A stretch of 40,566 bases of DNA, from NCBI GenBank assembly GCA_913055705.1, contig CAJXKT010000006.1, positions 1 to 40,566 of the forward strand, in the 5' to 3' direction. Below the pieces are notes generated by a model that saw nothing but the letters and a program-made list of their open reading frames with translations, did no database searches and was not told the DNA's origin. The DNA is from an uncultured bacterium (lineage in GTDB: Bacteria; Planctomycetota; Brocadiia; Brocadiales; Scalinduaceae). The position numbers and the translations under genes were made by a program. How positions within the stretch are numbered: position 1 is the stretch's first letter; each line of letters opens with the position of its first letter. Shown here in pieces: positions 40,511-40,566 of the stretch.

Positions 40511-40566
40511 TGATATACACTCCTTTCTTTAAAAACAGTCTGGCAATACTTTACCTACCATAATTA

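Noticed and set aside
1-40566. CRISPR arrays, rRNA genes, prophage or intact insertion sequences
   Set aside because: No regularly spaced direct repeats, rRNA motifs, integrase, transposase or phage genes were seen on either strand.

Overview
This is a 40.6 kb AT-rich bacterial chromosomal segment, densely coding on both strands, with 34 protein genes, one tRNA and one tmRNA. The gene set points to an anaerobe or microaerophile. It has a large Mo/W formate dehydrogenase with a polyferredoxin partner, an ATP-driven 2-hydroxyacyl-CoA-dehydratase-like system, a glycyl-radical-like protein related to NrdD, and system II (CcsA/ResB) cytochrome c assembly genes. This fits an anammox-type planctomycete (Brocadiales, for example a Scalindua relative). 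That placement is my inference from gene content and composition; no gene in the window is diagnostic for it.

Layout. 1-2187: C-terminal two thirds of a CusA/CzcA metal-efflux RND pump, cut by the window edge. 2245-4283 (-): folD and a CDF zinc-type transporter. 4630-6190 (+): folK and an LptF/LptG-type permease. 6286-11059 (-): a molybdenum module, read as polyferredoxin, then formate dehydrogenase, then a molybdenum-cofactor riboswitch with terminator, then a MOT1-type molybdate transporter. 11189-15130 (-): trpF, fbp and a def-fmt-DUF116 operon. 15371-18660: rpsT (+), an HDAC-like deacetylase (-), and an RNase HI plus a secreted metalloprotease (+). 18701-22039 (-): an activator ATPase fused to a double-cubane-type D subunit, followed by a separate D subunit. 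22332-22775 (-): the small NrdD-tail protein, with a promoter and TTGTACA palindromes upstream. 23232-29268: a protein quality-control block with lon, hsp20, groEL, tRNA-Leu, smpB and ssrA. 29310-32008 (+): a degenerate receiver protein, a PBP4-type carboxypeptidase and a methyltransferase. 32025-36372 (-): pepA-uvrA. 36547-39944 (+): a SurA/PpiC-type lipoprotein, then CcsA-like and ResB-like cytochrome c assembly proteins. 40076-40510 (-): a CBS-pair protein.

How parts work together. Formate dehydrogenase and FolD are both steps of the methyl branch of the Wood-Ljungdahl pathway. The riboswitch would couple molybdate uptake to cofactor supply for the formate dehydrogenase beside it. SmpB and tmRNA tag stalled products that Lon-type proteases can degrade, and GroEL and Hsp20 handle misfolded protein. 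def and fmt start and finish N-formyl-methionine protein synthesis.

The observations I rate highest are the Moco-type riboswitch controlling a MOT1 transporter, with a weak P3 that raises the question of tungsten-cofactor sensing; the stand-alone NrdD glycyl-radical-tail-like protein with its own palindromic control region; the activator/D-subunit fusion; and a pair of divergent promoters for smpB and tRNA-Leu that share one -10 element. Several starts in the ORF track were moved to a better-supported ATG, as noted per entry. No CRISPR array, rRNA, prophage or intact insertion sequence was seen.
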